Below are positions 50,965 to 61,395 of a stretch of DNA of 64,000 nt, piece by piece (the first letter of the stretch is position 1; the number at the start of each line of letters is the position of its first letter). Source of the stretch: Desulfobacteraceae bacterium Eth-SRB2 (GTDB taxonomy: Bacteria; Desulfobacterota; Desulfobacteria; Desulfobacterales; UBA11574); assembly GCA_004193595.1 (NCBI GenBank), contig RPGQ01000002.1, forward strand, positions 181,752-245,751, written 5' to 3'. The notes below the pieces were generated by a model. The model was not told where the DNA came from. It worked only from the letters and a program-made list of their open reading frames with translations, and made no database searches. The translations under genes and the position numbers were made by a program.

Positions 50965-52278
50965 ATGTTCATACTACACGACATTCTCAAAAAACTCAAA
51001 AAAGAATTTGCACATTCTCGAAAAGGTGAAGAGCGTGGAACATGGTTTATCTACACACTCATTGCGATCATCATTCCTTTTACTTCGTCCAAGACCTCAA
51101 ATCTGTTTCGGAGTCTTAAGGGCCTTTTCGGGTTTACAGGTATTCGGAAAAAACGATACTATACTTTCATGAGATCGCCCAAGATCCCCTGGCAACGGCT
51201 TTGGCAATGTCTATGGAAGATGATTCCCGAGCCCTTGACAAATGATTGTTTGATACTGGCTCTGGACGATTACATTAATCCAAAGACAGGTAGAAAGATC
51301 TTTGGCTGCGCCAAAATCTTCGACCATGCAGCCAAGCAAAATCAGTCAAAAATATCCATGGGCTCAAAACATTGTCGCATTACAGCAAAATAAGCCAGCG
51401 GCGCTGGCCCATGTCCGCCTTTGAGCTATTGCTTCTATCACCTGAAGAAAAGTATTGAACAACGAAAACTGGCCTTCACAAAGCCTGAAATCGAATTTGA
51501 GACCAAGATTGAGCAGGCCGTCAACATGATAACTGATATTGCCGGCCTGTTCAGCAAAACACGTATCATAACGATAACCGATTCATGGTTCGGCAATAAC
51601 GGACTTTGGAAACCGCTTCACAAAAAATTGGGCCGATGGTTTCATATGATATCCCGACTGAGATCAAACAATAACGTTTTCGATCTGCCTGGTTCTCGTA
51701 CCAAAAGCGGTCCCGGGCGTCCCAGAAAATATGGTAAAAAACTTGGGAACGCATCATCACTGGCCGTAAACATGCCACCCGGGCAAATGAATACAGCGTC
51801 ACCTTTATGGCCGCACTCCAGGACCGCCAGGGCTTCCAGACCGTGTCGTGATGCTCAAACGCTCAAGTGTGCGGTCAAAGTCGTGTGGGTTCATCGCAAG
51901 ACCCGGTGGGCTGCACTTTTTCTACTGACCTGACCCTTTCTGTTCAAGAAATTGTCGAATACGGAGCCAGATAAAGATTGAAGCGCTCTTCAAAGAACTC
52001 AAAAAGAGATATTGGCAGCGCGGCCACGGTATCCGTGACACCCTTAACGCCGTTATGAACCATCTGCACTTCTCTTTGTATGATGGCAACTTCCCTAATT
52101 TTTGCTATGATTTTACGCAAGTCTACTCGTATAGTAATCCTGAGTCGACGACACGTTGTTAAAGGTCGGAACCATTTTGCCTTTTCCCGATGTTCGAAGA
52201 TTGATCGCCAAAGCGGCATTGGATGATAATTTTAGTATACTCGCCCTGTACCACGCAACCGTTGTTGGACTCTTGTAG
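50965..52278 (+). pseudogene. Degenerate DDE (IS4-like) transposase
   Basis: The original gene is broken into several frames. Piece one reads MFILHDILKKLKKEFAHSRK to LALDDYINPKTGRKIFG (first Asp region). Then a frameshift follows at about 51345-51400. Piece two has SKTRIITITDSWFGNNGLWK (second Asp), WFHMISRLRSNNNVF and KYGKKLGNASSLA, followed by scrambled frames. The Glu region IEALFKELKKRYW survives in another frame near 51980. The end reads DVRRLIAKAALDDNFS and stops at 52276-52278. Several shifts and deletions make it non-functional. Clear insertion-sequence ends were not identified. Confidence 0.85.
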
Positions 52279-52324
52279 CCGTGCCAATGGCATCGCGGCG
52301 ATAATTTCTTTATGGAAACCAGTA

Positions 52325-52960
52325 TATATAATAGACCCATTACTTCTATTGCAATTCTATTTCGAAAGGACGTTTATTTGTTTTTCTAATAGGTGTCAAG
52401 GTACGGGGAGGGGGTATATTTGGAAAAGATTGTACTTCGCCAGCTTCGGGCCCCCTCAATTGGAATGGTGGAAACGCACGGAATATTAAACAATGGGTCT
52501 GGATAATTCAATATTAGTTAATGGTAAAATTTGTGTTTTATGATAAAATTAAAACGGCTAATATCCTTTAAAACCAACCTTCCTTAACCTTCCATTATTC
52601 CATATTCGAGGCAAGCATTCGCCTCAAAAATGTCCTATATTTTCATTAAGTTGTAGAATCTCACGAGATGTTTATGCTTCTTCAGAAAGTTCATTTCTAT
52701 TGATTTTAAAGGTAAAACAAGTGCTTCACACAGATTTTGTTCTGTGATTATCAGTAAGGGCTTTTTTCTGAAGTATGGCGGGCTGTCTCTTACCATGGTT
52801 TTCGCTATAACTGCACGAGTTGAACTCCCTTTGATAAAATATATGTTCTTCGGGGGTTTCTATCTTAGAGAGACGGTATGTGTTTGTGCATTCAATCCGT
52901 GGTCTTTTGATGTACATATTCGCTTACTAATTGAAGTGAATGATAAAAGACTTGGATTAA
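52325..52960. repeat. Right arm of the inverted duplication (decayed)
   Basis: This matches the reverse complement of 45453-46075. A broken copy of the 45320 gene is visible on the minus strand (KIETPEEHIFYQRE, then KKALTDN). Many indels and substitutions disable it. Both arms share a GGTCTATTATATATA boundary, and the right arm directly follows the dead transposase. Confidence 0.75.
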
Positions 52961-53190
52961 TTATAGAAATACAGATATTCGATACTTCCATAAAGAGGAT
53001 AAAACGGGTGCGCTCCTTTTAAAAAAATATTTAGCAGATTTTATCACCCTCCATACGAATTTTAAACACACAAATATTAAAATCTTTAATTTGAGTCATA
53101 AATATCCGAATGCGAAAAAAGGTGCACTTGAGCTTTGGGTATCATTTTAGATAAGTTAAAAGTGATAAGTGATCTAAAGTGCCTAAAGTT

Positions 53191-53464
53191 AGGGTAAACG
53201 CATTTGATTTCGGTGCAGCGTAGCGACGGCGTGTTTCTCTTGGATACCGACTGACTGTTTGAAGGGCTTTAGCATCCGTTAGTCCGAGCCGAATGAAATT
53301 ATGACTTAAAAAACCAATGGGATAATTTAGCGACGAATTGTTCTTAATAACTCTGGTTCGGCTCGGGCTTACGGATGCTTAAGCACAAGTTTCAGTCGGT
53401 TGGAAAGAGATATACGCCGTCGTGGAGCGTTCTCACTGTATTGGGATTCAAATGCGTTTGTCCT
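53191..53464 (+). repeat. Palindromic element family A, copy 2
   Basis: A 274-bp copy with the most regular ends (AGGGTAAACGCATTTGA and TCAAATGCGTTTGTCCT). The inner stem reads GCATCCGTTAG on the left and CTTACGGATGC on the right; copies 1 and 3 have GCACGCG and CGGGTGC instead, so a C-G pair has become a T-A pair on both sides. Confidence 0.88.
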
Positions 53465-53604
53465 GAATCCTCAAATTTTTGCGATTTACAAAAAAAATTT
53501 TCAATGATATGGAGTTAGAGCTAACCGTGAAATAAAGAGGGGCCGTTGGCTCCGTCAGACACCGGGCGTCAAATCTTCACAATTCATATCTTTGGGGTAT
53601 CACC

Positions 53605-54288
53605 ATGACATATTTATCCAAAACATTGCAGGCGTTGTTGTCAAAACAAACAAAAAATGCTCCAACTTTAGAAGAATGTATGAAGTGTGAACCTTCAGGA
53701 GGTATATCGCATCATTGTTGCAAGACTCCCGGCTTTGCAATGCATGAAAACGTCCAGCTTATATATTCAGAATATGTAAACCATTTGTGGGAAGCGGTTC
53801 CGTTTGGGAACAAGAACTTAAGTTTTGATCAGTTTTTGCAGTTCTATTTCACACAAGTCATATTTACTTCTATTATGGGTAGTGACAAGGTTTTGCTTAA
53901 ATTGTTCTTTCCAAAAATTATCGATTACGTCGTGATAGCCAATGATGCAACAGACAAGATGCACATTTTCGGGCCCAGAATAATGGCGGATGCCGATCTG
54001 GATCTTCTGGTGAGTTTTCCGGATGATTTTCATAACTTTTATACAAAGAGAAATTACGAAAGACCCACCAATCAAGGATGTGTGTTTTTACACAGGGGGG
54101 AAGATTTTCAAATAAAGCATAGCAAAGGGTGTTTGTTGCATGCAGAGGGTTCGACAGAGCGGATGACTACGAAACCCATTGATTGCGTTTCTTTCAATTG
54201 TAAGCTCAAAGACAGCGAAAAGGAAAAGGAACAAAAAACAGCCATCTATTTTGGAGAATTACTTATGCAATTCGGCACGTTTTTATAA
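53605..54288 (+). CDS. Hypothetical protein with Cys-rich termini
   Basis: A 227-residue cytoplasmic protein. The N terminus has ECMKCEPSGGISHHCCK and the C-terminal part GCVFLHRGEDFQIKHSKGCL, resembling the spacing of the YkgJ-type zinc/iron-chelating families, but overall it fits no family confidently. The central domain (about 55-155) is helical and charged. It starts at ATG 53605 with a weak ribosome site and its stop overlaps by 6 nt the end of the crotonase gene on the opposite strand. Confidence 0.5.
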   Translation: MTYLSKTLQALLSKQTKNAPTLEECMKCEPSGGISHHCCKTPGFAMHENVQLIYSEYVNHLWEAVPFGNKNLSFDQFLQFYFTQVIFTSIMGSDKVLLKLFFPKIIDYVVIANDATDKMHIFGPRIMADADLDLLVSFPDDFHNFYTKRNYERPTNQGCVFLHRGEDFQIKHSKGCLLHAEGSTERMTTKPIDCVSFNCKLKDSEKEKEQKTAIYFGELLMQFGTFL

Positions 54289-55077
54289 AAGACTTTTTTT
54301 GCCGGAAAATAGTTTCTCCATAGCCCTGTCATGCTCGGGGGTATGATGACATAGGGCCTGATAGGCCGCAGAAAGTTCAAGAACCTCCTCCAATCTCCTT
54401 CCTTGTGAATGATTGAATAGACGTTTTGCCAGACGAAGAATATTTGAAGGGTGCTTTGCAATTTCAAAAGCGATTTCCGTGCACCGCTGAATAAGATTAT
54501 CCGGTGAGGTCACTTCGCTCACCAGGCCAATCCGCTCGGATTCATGCGCATCGATTATCCTGCATGTAAATGCAAGCTCACACGCTTTGGAAAATCCTAT
54601 AATACGGGGCAGAAAAAATGCTCCGCCATCACCGGAGATCAAACCAACGGAAACAAAAGTTTCTCCGAAACGCGCGGTTTCGCTGGCGATACGGATATCG
54701 CACATGCATGCCAGATCACAACCCGCACCTATGGCCGGACCGTTCACTGCCGCTATGGTGGGAACGTCCAGATAATAAAAAGCCAAAGGAATACGCTGGA
54801 TGCCTTTGCAGTAATTCTTGTGCAACTGCTCAGGATTGCCTGAGAACATCCCTTGCTTATGATACATATCCTTGACGTTGCCGCCGGCCGAGAACGCTGA
54901 ACCCGCGCCGGTGACAATCATGACGTTAATATCATTATTTTCCTGAACTCTTTGGCATACTTCCTCGATTTCATTGATAATTATTTCACCGGTTATGGCA
55001 TTTCGGATATCAGGTCGATTTAATGTTAAATGCGCAACCGATTCTTTTTCCTCGAATATTATTTCTTGATATTTCAT
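54283..55077 (-). CDS. Enoyl-CoA hydratase/isomerase family protein
   Basis: A 264-residue crotonase. The family features are LNRPDIRNAITGEII at the N terminus, the oxyanion loop GAGSAFSAGGNVKDM, the second loop AAVNGPAIGAGCDLA, and CDIRIASETARFGETFVSVGLI with the catalytic Glu region. In the classic two-Glu hydratase the second Glu comes in the GLIPGDGG-like segment; here it reads VGLISGDGGAFFL, with Asp in place of the second Glu. So isomerase or another crotonase activity is possible. The gene is alone, and a ribosome site TAAGGAGTG precedes the ATG. A family B palindrome lies upstream. Confidence 0.85.
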   Translation of the reverse strand: MKYQEIIFEEKESVAHLTLNRPDIRNAITGEIIINEIEEVCQRVQENNDINVMIVTGAGSAFSAGGNVKDMYHKQGMFSGNPEQLHKNYCKGIQRIPLAFYYLDVPTIAAVNGPAIGAGCDLACMCDIRIASETARFGETFVSVGLISGDGGAFFLPRIIGFSKACELAFTCRIIDAHESERIGLVSEVTSPDNLIQRCTEIAFEIAKHPSNILRLAKRLFNHSQGRRLEEVLELSAAYQALCHHTPEHDRAMEKLFSGKKSLL

Positions 55078-55104
55078 CGTTACACTCCTTATTACCTATT
55101 TATT

Positions 55105-55382
55105 TGAGGACTCGGGGAGTTTTTCTTTTAGAACCTCAAGTTAAGCGGAATGAATGATCCGCAACGAAATCGTACACTGTTTGAATGCATTAGGGATCGT
55201 TGCGAAAAAACAGCGCTTTAATGAATTCGTAATCAAAAAATAAAAAATGTTACCTATCTGATATATTTATTGAAATATTGGTACACTGTTTTTTCGTTAC
55301 GAGCCCTTATGCATGAGTTTGTACGGTGTAGTTGCGGATTATTCATGGAGCGGTTAAATTAATAAAACTCCCTGACTCCTCA
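55105..55382 (+). repeat. Palindromic element family B, copy 2
   Basis: A 278-bp copy with TGAGGACTCGGGGAG at the left and CTCCCTGACTCCTCA at the right. It is flanked by TTTATT on both sides, a perfect 6-bp direct repeat. It lies between the crotonase start and the recD stop. Confidence 0.88.
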
Positions 55383-55465
55383 TTTATTTGGAATGTTGAA
55401 ATACTGTAAAAATGAAAATTTTGGTTATTATTGAATTCCTCAATTTTAAGCGCTTTATCATCCGG

Positions 55466-57325
55466 TTATCCCCACAGGGCATCTTTAAGTCCTGATGTTC
55501 GTTCGATTTTACGGGATATTGTTGTTTTTAATACATCTTCCGTTGCCCAAATCGACACTGTTTTTCGGGTCCTTGTTATTCCCGTGTATAACAGTTCCCG
55601 GGTTAACACCGGGTAATCACGGTCCGGCAGAATTAAGAGAACATGATCAAATTCCGACCCCTGGCTCTTGTGAACGGTCATTGCATAAACCGTTTCGTGT
55701 TCCGGAAGCCGGTAAGGAAGAAACCGCCTGAGTTCGCCCGAGTCTCCTGAAAAATAAACATACAGATCTTTGCCGTTTGACCCCGGAGCCGGCAGGGTTA
55801 TTCCCATGTCCCCATTAAAAAGTTTCAGTCTGTAATCATTACGGGTAATCAGAACCGGTCTGCCCTTGTACCAAAGATTGGTTGACGACCTGTCAGGCGC
55901 TATCAGTCCCTCACGGGTTAATACCTGTTCTGCTGACCTGTTGACAGCATTAACCCCTATGGGACCGATTTTTACGGCACATAATATTTTAAACCGTTTA
56001 AAAAGTTCAAGGGCTCTGTATGGATCATCCGTGTCAAGATAATCTGAATAGCCTTTAATAACCCTTTTGCCCAGGGAACGTAACAGATCATGGGGCTGTG
56101 AAATCTTTTTCCAGAATATTTGATCCGGGTTGTTTTTCATCAGGCCCAAGACCTTATGGGTTTCTCCCCGGTTTACCGCTCGGCTTAATTCCCCTATCCC
56201 GCTGCTGCCGGTAAACCGGTAGTTCTTTTTTAAAACAACCATACAGTCATATAAACCGGCTTTATCTTTATATTCCTTAACCGGAAGATCCATTTTTTGT
56301 TGGGTTACCGCTTCAAATTTTTTACAAAAACACCCTGAAAAGGCGTGAACATTCTCTCTGTCACAGATATCGCCCAGCACAAAACCGGTTTCAACCGAAG
56401 CAAGCTGGTCTTTATCTCCGATCAGTATCAGCCTGGCATCAAAAGGCACCGCCCAAAGGAGTTTTGACATCAGGGCAAGATCTATCATTGACGCTTCATC
56501 CACCACCACCACATCAGCATCCAGCGGGTTTTCATGGGTATGATGAAAATACGGGGAACCCGGGATGGTTTTGAGCATTCTGTGTATGGTGTAAGCTTCG
56601 GAAGGTATGGCCGCGATAATATCCGGACGGCTATTTAGCGTTTTCTTTGCATCCTCAATCGATTCAGCGATTCTTGCAGCAGCTTTTCCCGTGGGAGCGG
56701 CAAGCAAAATTTTCAGTCTCTTTTTTCCGGACAGTTCCAAAAGCAGCGCAAGGATCTTTGCCATGGTGAACGTCTTTCCGGTTCCCGGCCCACCGGAGAT
56801 GATACAAAATCTTTTAATCGCGGCAATGTATGCCGCTACCATCTGCCGGTTAACCTCATTATCCTGATTTTGTGGGAAAAGCCTGTTTAAACCGTCCGTT
56901 AAACGGACCATATCTAAATCCCGGATATCTTCTCTGTAACGGTGGATGATCGATTGGGAAAGTTTTTTTTCATAATCCCAGTATCGATACAGGTATAGCC
57001 TGTTTTTTCTATCCAGTATCAGGGGACAATAATCTCCGGGCCTTCCCACTGCCGGGCTTTGCCCGATTTTTTGCAACCAGCCGGAAAGCCTCGGCCATTT
57101 GACGGTCCCCTCCTCTTCCAGCCCCATAAGAAACGGATTTTCGGCCACAGAAGAAAGGTCAAAATATACATCTCCATTTGCGGTTGTGTTGCTGGCAAGG
57201 GCTGCGGCCAGATAAATATCCGGATCATCATTTTCGCCGAGACCGGTGATAAACTGAGCAAAATGCATATCTATATCTGTTAGATATCCTTTATGGTATA
57301 AGCTAGTTATATATTCTTTCATCAT
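55466..57325 (-). CDS. recD: Exonuclease V subunit RecD
   Basis: A 619-residue superfamily I helicase. The motor shows Walker A GGPGTGKTFTMAKI, Walker B VVVDEASMIDLALM, IGDKDQLASVETG, YAMTVHKSQGSEFDHVLL and the C-terminal LLYTGITRTRKTVSI. The N-terminal 150 residues match the RecD interface domain that joins RecB-RecC. RecD drives 5'-3' unwinding in the RecBCD enzyme. It is downstream of recB on the same strand, with 208 nt between. Confidence 0.93.
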   Translation of the reverse strand: MMKEYITSLYHKGYLTDIDMHFAQFITGLGENDDPDIYLAAALASNTTANGDVYFDLSSVAENPFLMGLEEEGTVKWPRLSGWLQKIGQSPAVGRPGDYCPLILDRKNRLYLYRYWDYEKKLSQSIIHRYREDIRDLDMVRLTDGLNRLFPQNQDNEVNRQMVAAYIAAIKRFCIISGGPGTGKTFTMAKILALLLELSGKKRLKILLAAPTGKAAARIAESIEDAKKTLNSRPDIIAAIPSEAYTIHRMLKTIPGSPYFHHTHENPLDADVVVVDEASMIDLALMSKLLWAVPFDARLILIGDKDQLASVETGFVLGDICDRENVHAFSGCFCKKFEAVTQQKMDLPVKEYKDKAGLYDCMVVLKKNYRFTGSSGIGELSRAVNRGETHKVLGLMKNNPDQIFWKKISQPHDLLRSLGKRVIKGYSDYLDTDDPYRALELFKRFKILCAVKIGPIGVNAVNRSAEQVLTREGLIAPDRSSTNLWYKGRPVLITRNDYRLKLFNGDMGITLPAPGSNGKDLYVYFSGDSGELRRFLPYRLPEHETVYAMTVHKSQGSEFDHVLLILPDRDYPVLTRELLYTGITRTRKTVSIWATEDVLKTTISRKIERTSGLKDALWG

Positions 57326-57533
57326 TCAATACATTAATTTTATAAACCGGAAAAGTTGTGAGTGAGCTAAAGTTTGAAGTGAGCTAAAGTTAATGAGTCG
57401 CTACGCTCCAACTTTTATATAAGTTGTTATTATTCCAAAACTTTAGGCACTTTAGATCACTTTAGTCACTTCACACTTATTTGCCGGAGCAATTTTTTGA
57501 CAAAAAAGCACAAAAAAACTTTTTTCTAAGGTC

Positions 57534-60500
57534 TCACCCCGGAATAAGCGCTCTGGCCAGTGCATGAATAAGCTCCGGACTGGGAAAATCTTTGTAAATC
57601 CCGAATTCCGGTCCACGATCAGGATCTATCCCTCTTATAAAAAGGTAAAATACGCCTCCAAAATTTTTTCCATAATCAAAACCCGGCAGTCGAATCCCAA
57701 GATATTGATACAGGGCGAGTGTATACAGATGATACTGAAGAATGTAAAAATCATTGTTCATCACCGTTTTTAAAACATGTTTGGAATAATCCTCCACCCG
57801 TGTTCCCAATAGGTTCGACTTCCAGTCCACCAGGTAGTAACGCCCTTTTTCATGGAAGACCATGTCTATATATCCTTTCATAAATCCCCTTGAAAAAGGG
57901 AAGGTCAGCGTTCCAATCCGGTCCGGAAAACCGGCGGGAAGTTCGATGCCTTCATGATCGGCAAATATTTTTTTCAGTTGTCGAGGGGTAATAGGATTCA
58001 ACGGATAATAAAATTCCATCTCATTGATGCGATCCTTGCAGTGAACCGAAGAAAGTGTCAAAGCCTCTGTTTTTATTTCAAGGGGTATGGACAGGACGTT
58101 GTTTATCATATGGCATACCCCATCTCGCCATTTCGGATCGAACCCGTATGTCGTTAACTTGCTGGTTACCAGTTCCTCTTTATACCCGTAATCCGAAGCT
58201 GCAAAGTCGAGGTGCTCAAAAATATCATGGAAAAATATCCCTGCCCTTGCCCCTTTTGGAAAGGAGAAAATGTCTGTTTTTTTATTACGCTCAAGACCGT
58301 ATTCCGGGATATAAGCGTAAGAATCATGGGAACCATCATGGTCGGGCACCTCTTCTTCCGGAACCCGTTGCGATACCATGGATGAATAGCTTGAGATTTT
58401 CCACGAGGTGTCTATTTTTCCCGAAAATTGCCGGCAGGAAGTGTCCCCCTTCTCATCTTCAAAAATCCCATATTGAACACCATCATCAAGGGGCAAGGAG
58501 GCAAGCTCTATGGTCCCTTTGGATCTGGCGGCCAGCTGTTTTAAATCTTCTAATAACTCCTCATCTTTTTTCGCTGAAACACTTGCCTTTAAAGAGGTAA
58601 CCAGATCTTCTGATTTGATGTCATCTTCGGATTTGGGACGATAATGAAACAGGTAGGCCATGGCTGAAGTCTCCGCAGTGTTGAATCGTCCCCATACCAG
58701 GTAACACCTTTTTATGGCTCGTGTTAAGGCCACGTAAAGCAGCCTCAGGTTCTCTGCCAGAAGCTCATTTTGAGCTACGGCAAGATGAACACTCCTTTCA
58801 TTTGAACCCAGATCAAGTGTCAGTTCCTTATTGTCATGATCATGAAATGTTATCTCCCGGTCTTTAATCAATGATCCTCCCCATGAAAAGGGGCAAAACA
58901 CCACGGGAAATTCCAGCCCTTTGCTTTTATGCTGGGTTATAATTTTTACGGCGTGTTCATCGCTTTCAAGGCGGAGCTGGTGAATCTCGGATTCTGTAAT
59001 AGGAATGTTTCTCTGTTCGGACAGCCAGTTAATTAAACCGGTAACCCCGATTTTTTTCTCGACCGATTCCTGGTGGAGTATTTCGGCCAGATGAAGAACA
59101 TTGGTCACTCTTCTTTCCCCGTCCGGAAACACCAAAAGTCGTTCTCTGACGTTTTCTTTTGACATGAAGTTCCGAAACATTCTGATAAAACCGTATCGAT
59201 TCCACAAACGAAAATACTCCCTGAAGTTGCCGATCCGGGTTTCCCACCAAAAAGGGTCACTGTCTGCCAAATCGATTTTGTTTCCGGAAACACCCATTAT
59301 ATCGGTCACAAGGGCTGTTTTGAACCGGCGATCGCTGGCAGGTTCGGCTATACTCGAAAGGATTTTTTCCATTTCCCCGGCTTCGTGGGTTTGAAAAACG
59401 TTCCCGGTATCATAGAGAACCGACGGTATTTTTTTTGATAACAAGCTTTTTTTTATGATCTGAGCCTGCCGGTTCGTCCGCACAAGAACAGCGATATCCC
59501 CGGGTTTAACCCCATCAGATTCATAATGGGACGGATCCTTTGGGCCTGGAGAAATCAGGCGGGAGATTTTGTCCGTAACCGACTTTGCGATCAACGGCAC
59601 CGCTTGGGTTTTGTTCAGAGGTTTGGGCTTGTCTGACTTTTTGTCCGGTTCCCAATACCACAATATAAGATTGGGTGAAGATTCTTCATCCATGGATTCG
59701 AGTCTTCCCCCCGGGATTCCCTTTTCAAACCCGATCTGATCAAACACAAACGGTGATGGAACGTTTGCAAATATGGTATTTACGGCGGTTATCAAACCGG
59801 ATGTTGACCGCCAGTTTTCTATCAGGGTATATTTTGAATCCGCATTGCCTGAGGCTTGGATGTAAGAAAAAATATCCGCCCCCCTGAAACCGTATATGGC
59901 CTGCTTGGGATCACCGATCATAAACAGAACACTCTGTTTTGAATCAAAAAGCCGGCTGAATATTTCATACTGAACCGAATCGGTATCCTGGAATTCGTCC
60001 ACAAGGGCCGCTTTGAATTGCCGGCGAATTGCTGCTGCCAGATCATTCCCGCCGCTGTTTTCAAGCGCTTTTTTTATTCTTATCAGAAGGTCGTCAAAAA
60101 ATTGGATGTTGTGGTTCTCTTTCCTGGCCGGGAGTTGTTCCCCTGCATAATTTAAAAACAGGGTTTTAAGGTACAAAAGACCGCGTTCCATTTCCGCTTC
60201 AAGGGCGATCCCTTTTTCATAGAGTTCATCACATATATTAAAAACATCGTGTGACGGGGGAATATGATTTTTTCTGGTGGACTTTGCAAGTTTGGTGGTG
60301 GTAAATTTTTCAAAATCTTTAAACATAGGGAAACCCGTTGACTTTGCATCAACGAATCTATCCATAGATCGAGCCATGGAAAAAACTTTTAGATCTCTTT
60401 TGGAGAAATCTGGCTGCTTTTTTTTTGTCTTCAGGCTTCCATACACGGTACCGCTTAAACACGGATTTTTTAATAAGGGAATTACCCGGTCCTTTGACAT

Positions 60501-61211
60501 GCGCCAGGCGGTCTTAAGCTTTTTGAAAATATGTCTAAAACCATCAAGGTTCTCTAAATCAGGGCGTTCGAGTCCCGGAATAATCCTCATACCCGGCGCT
60601 TTTTGTTTTCCTAACAGCGCTAAAAAATATTCCGGTCCGGATATCTTTTTACTTGCATAGCTTATAAATTCCGGAGGCATGCTGTAAAAATGCTTCCTCC
60701 AAAAGTCATCCACAATTTCCCGGACCCAATCGGTCTGATCGGTTACCAGTTCTGTGTCGAATAAACTCTGTGTTTCAAAAGCGTGCTCATTTAACACCCT
60801 GTGGCAAAAACCGTGTATGGTAAAAATAGCGGCATTGTCAAAATCAATAAGGGCATTTTGAATCAACTGAACGGCCAGGGCCGGATGTTTGTGTTTTTTA
60901 ACCAGCCTATTGATTAGATCATCGTTGCTCGATCCCTTTGAAAATGCCGACTTCGCCCTCAAAAGATTATTACGGATCCTGTCTTTAAGCTCTTGTGTAG
61001 CCGCCCGGGTAAAGGTGACCACCAGGATCTGATCCGAGGTCAGTTGTTCTTCGAGAACCAGCCTTAAAAAGAGCCCGGCAATTGCATAAGTCTTGCCGGT
61101 ACCCGCACTTGCTTCAATGATGTTGGTTCCCGAAAGGGGGGTGTTGATGGGGTCAAAAATTTTCACCTGAAACCTGCAATCGCCCTTGTGAGACCTTTGA
61201 AAAACGTTCAA
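57534..61211 (-). CDS. recB: Exonuclease V subunit RecB
   Basis: A 1225-residue protein. Helicase motifs: ASAGTGKTYAIAGL (Walker A, about 35), VTFTRAATQELKDRI, LVDEFQDTDSVQYEIF (motif II), IGDPKQAIYGFRGADIFSY, ENWRST, QHKSKGLEFPVVFCPF and LRLLYVALTRA. The C-terminal nuclease motif GRYYLVDWKSNLLG (about residue 1130-1145) has the catalytic Asp and Lys. A GTG at 61166 (VKIFDPINTPLSG) is an alternative start matching family N termini better. RecB with RecC and RecD degrades double-strand ends and loads RecA. recC is not adjacent; purB lies upstream. Confidence 0.95.
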   Translation of the reverse strand: MNVFQRSHKGDCRFQVKIFDPINTPLSGTNIIEASAGTGKTYAIAGLFLRLVLEEQLTSDQILVVTFTRAATQELKDRIRNNLLRAKSAFSKGSSNDDLINRLVKKHKHPALAVQLIQNALIDFDNAAIFTIHGFCHRVLNEHAFETQSLFDTELVTDQTDWVREIVDDFWRKHFYSMPPEFISYASKKISGPEYFLALLGKQKAPGMRIIPGLERPDLENLDGFRHIFKKLKTAWRMSKDRVIPLLKNPCLSGTVYGSLKTKKKQPDFSKRDLKVFSMARSMDRFVDAKSTGFPMFKDFEKFTTTKLAKSTRKNHIPPSHDVFNICDELYEKGIALEAEMERGLLYLKTLFLNYAGEQLPARKENHNIQFFDDLLIRIKKALENSGGNDLAAAIRRQFKAALVDEFQDTDSVQYEIFSRLFDSKQSVLFMIGDPKQAIYGFRGADIFSYIQASGNADSKYTLIENWRSTSGLITAVNTIFANVPSPFVFDQIGFEKGIPGGRLESMDEESSPNLILWYWEPDKKSDKPKPLNKTQAVPLIAKSVTDKISRLISPGPKDPSHYESDGVKPGDIAVLVRTNRQAQIIKKSLLSKKIPSVLYDTGNVFQTHEAGEMEKILSSIAEPASDRRFKTALVTDIMGVSGNKIDLADSDPFWWETRIGNFREYFRLWNRYGFIRMFRNFMSKENVRERLLVFPDGERRVTNVLHLAEILHQESVEKKIGVTGLINWLSEQRNIPITESEIHQLRLESDEHAVKIITQHKSKGLEFPVVFCPFSWGGSLIKDREITFHDHDNKELTLDLGSNERSVHLAVAQNELLAENLRLLYVALTRAIKRCYLVWGRFNTAETSAMAYLFHYRPKSEDDIKSEDLVTSLKASVSAKKDEELLEDLKQLAARSKGTIELASLPLDDGVQYGIFEDEKGDTSCRQFSGKIDTSWKISSYSSMVSQRVPEEEVPDHDGSHDSYAYIPEYGLERNKKTDIFSFPKGARAGIFFHDIFEHLDFAASDYGYKEELVTSKLTTYGFDPKWRDGVCHMINNVLSIPLEIKTEALTLSSVHCKDRINEMEFYYPLNPITPRQLKKIFADHEGIELPAGFPDRIGTLTFPFSRGFMKGYIDMVFHEKGRYYLVDWKSNLLGTRVEDYSKHVLKTVMNNDFYILQYHLYTLALYQYLGIRLPGFDYGKNFGGVFYLFIRGIDPDRGPEFGIYKDFPSPELIHALARALIPG

Positions 61212-61395
61212 TTTTGCCTGGCCAGTTAAATCCGTATTTAATATTTAACCGGGGTTCAAGACCAAGAAAGGGGAAAATTTTAACCACAGGAATACATTGA
61301 GTATTTTGAGGATTAAAATTTGAGCCTGTTGATAAATCCCGATTATCGGGGACGCCGGTATTGAGCAAAAGGGGGCGTTTTGCATAGGTCTCATT

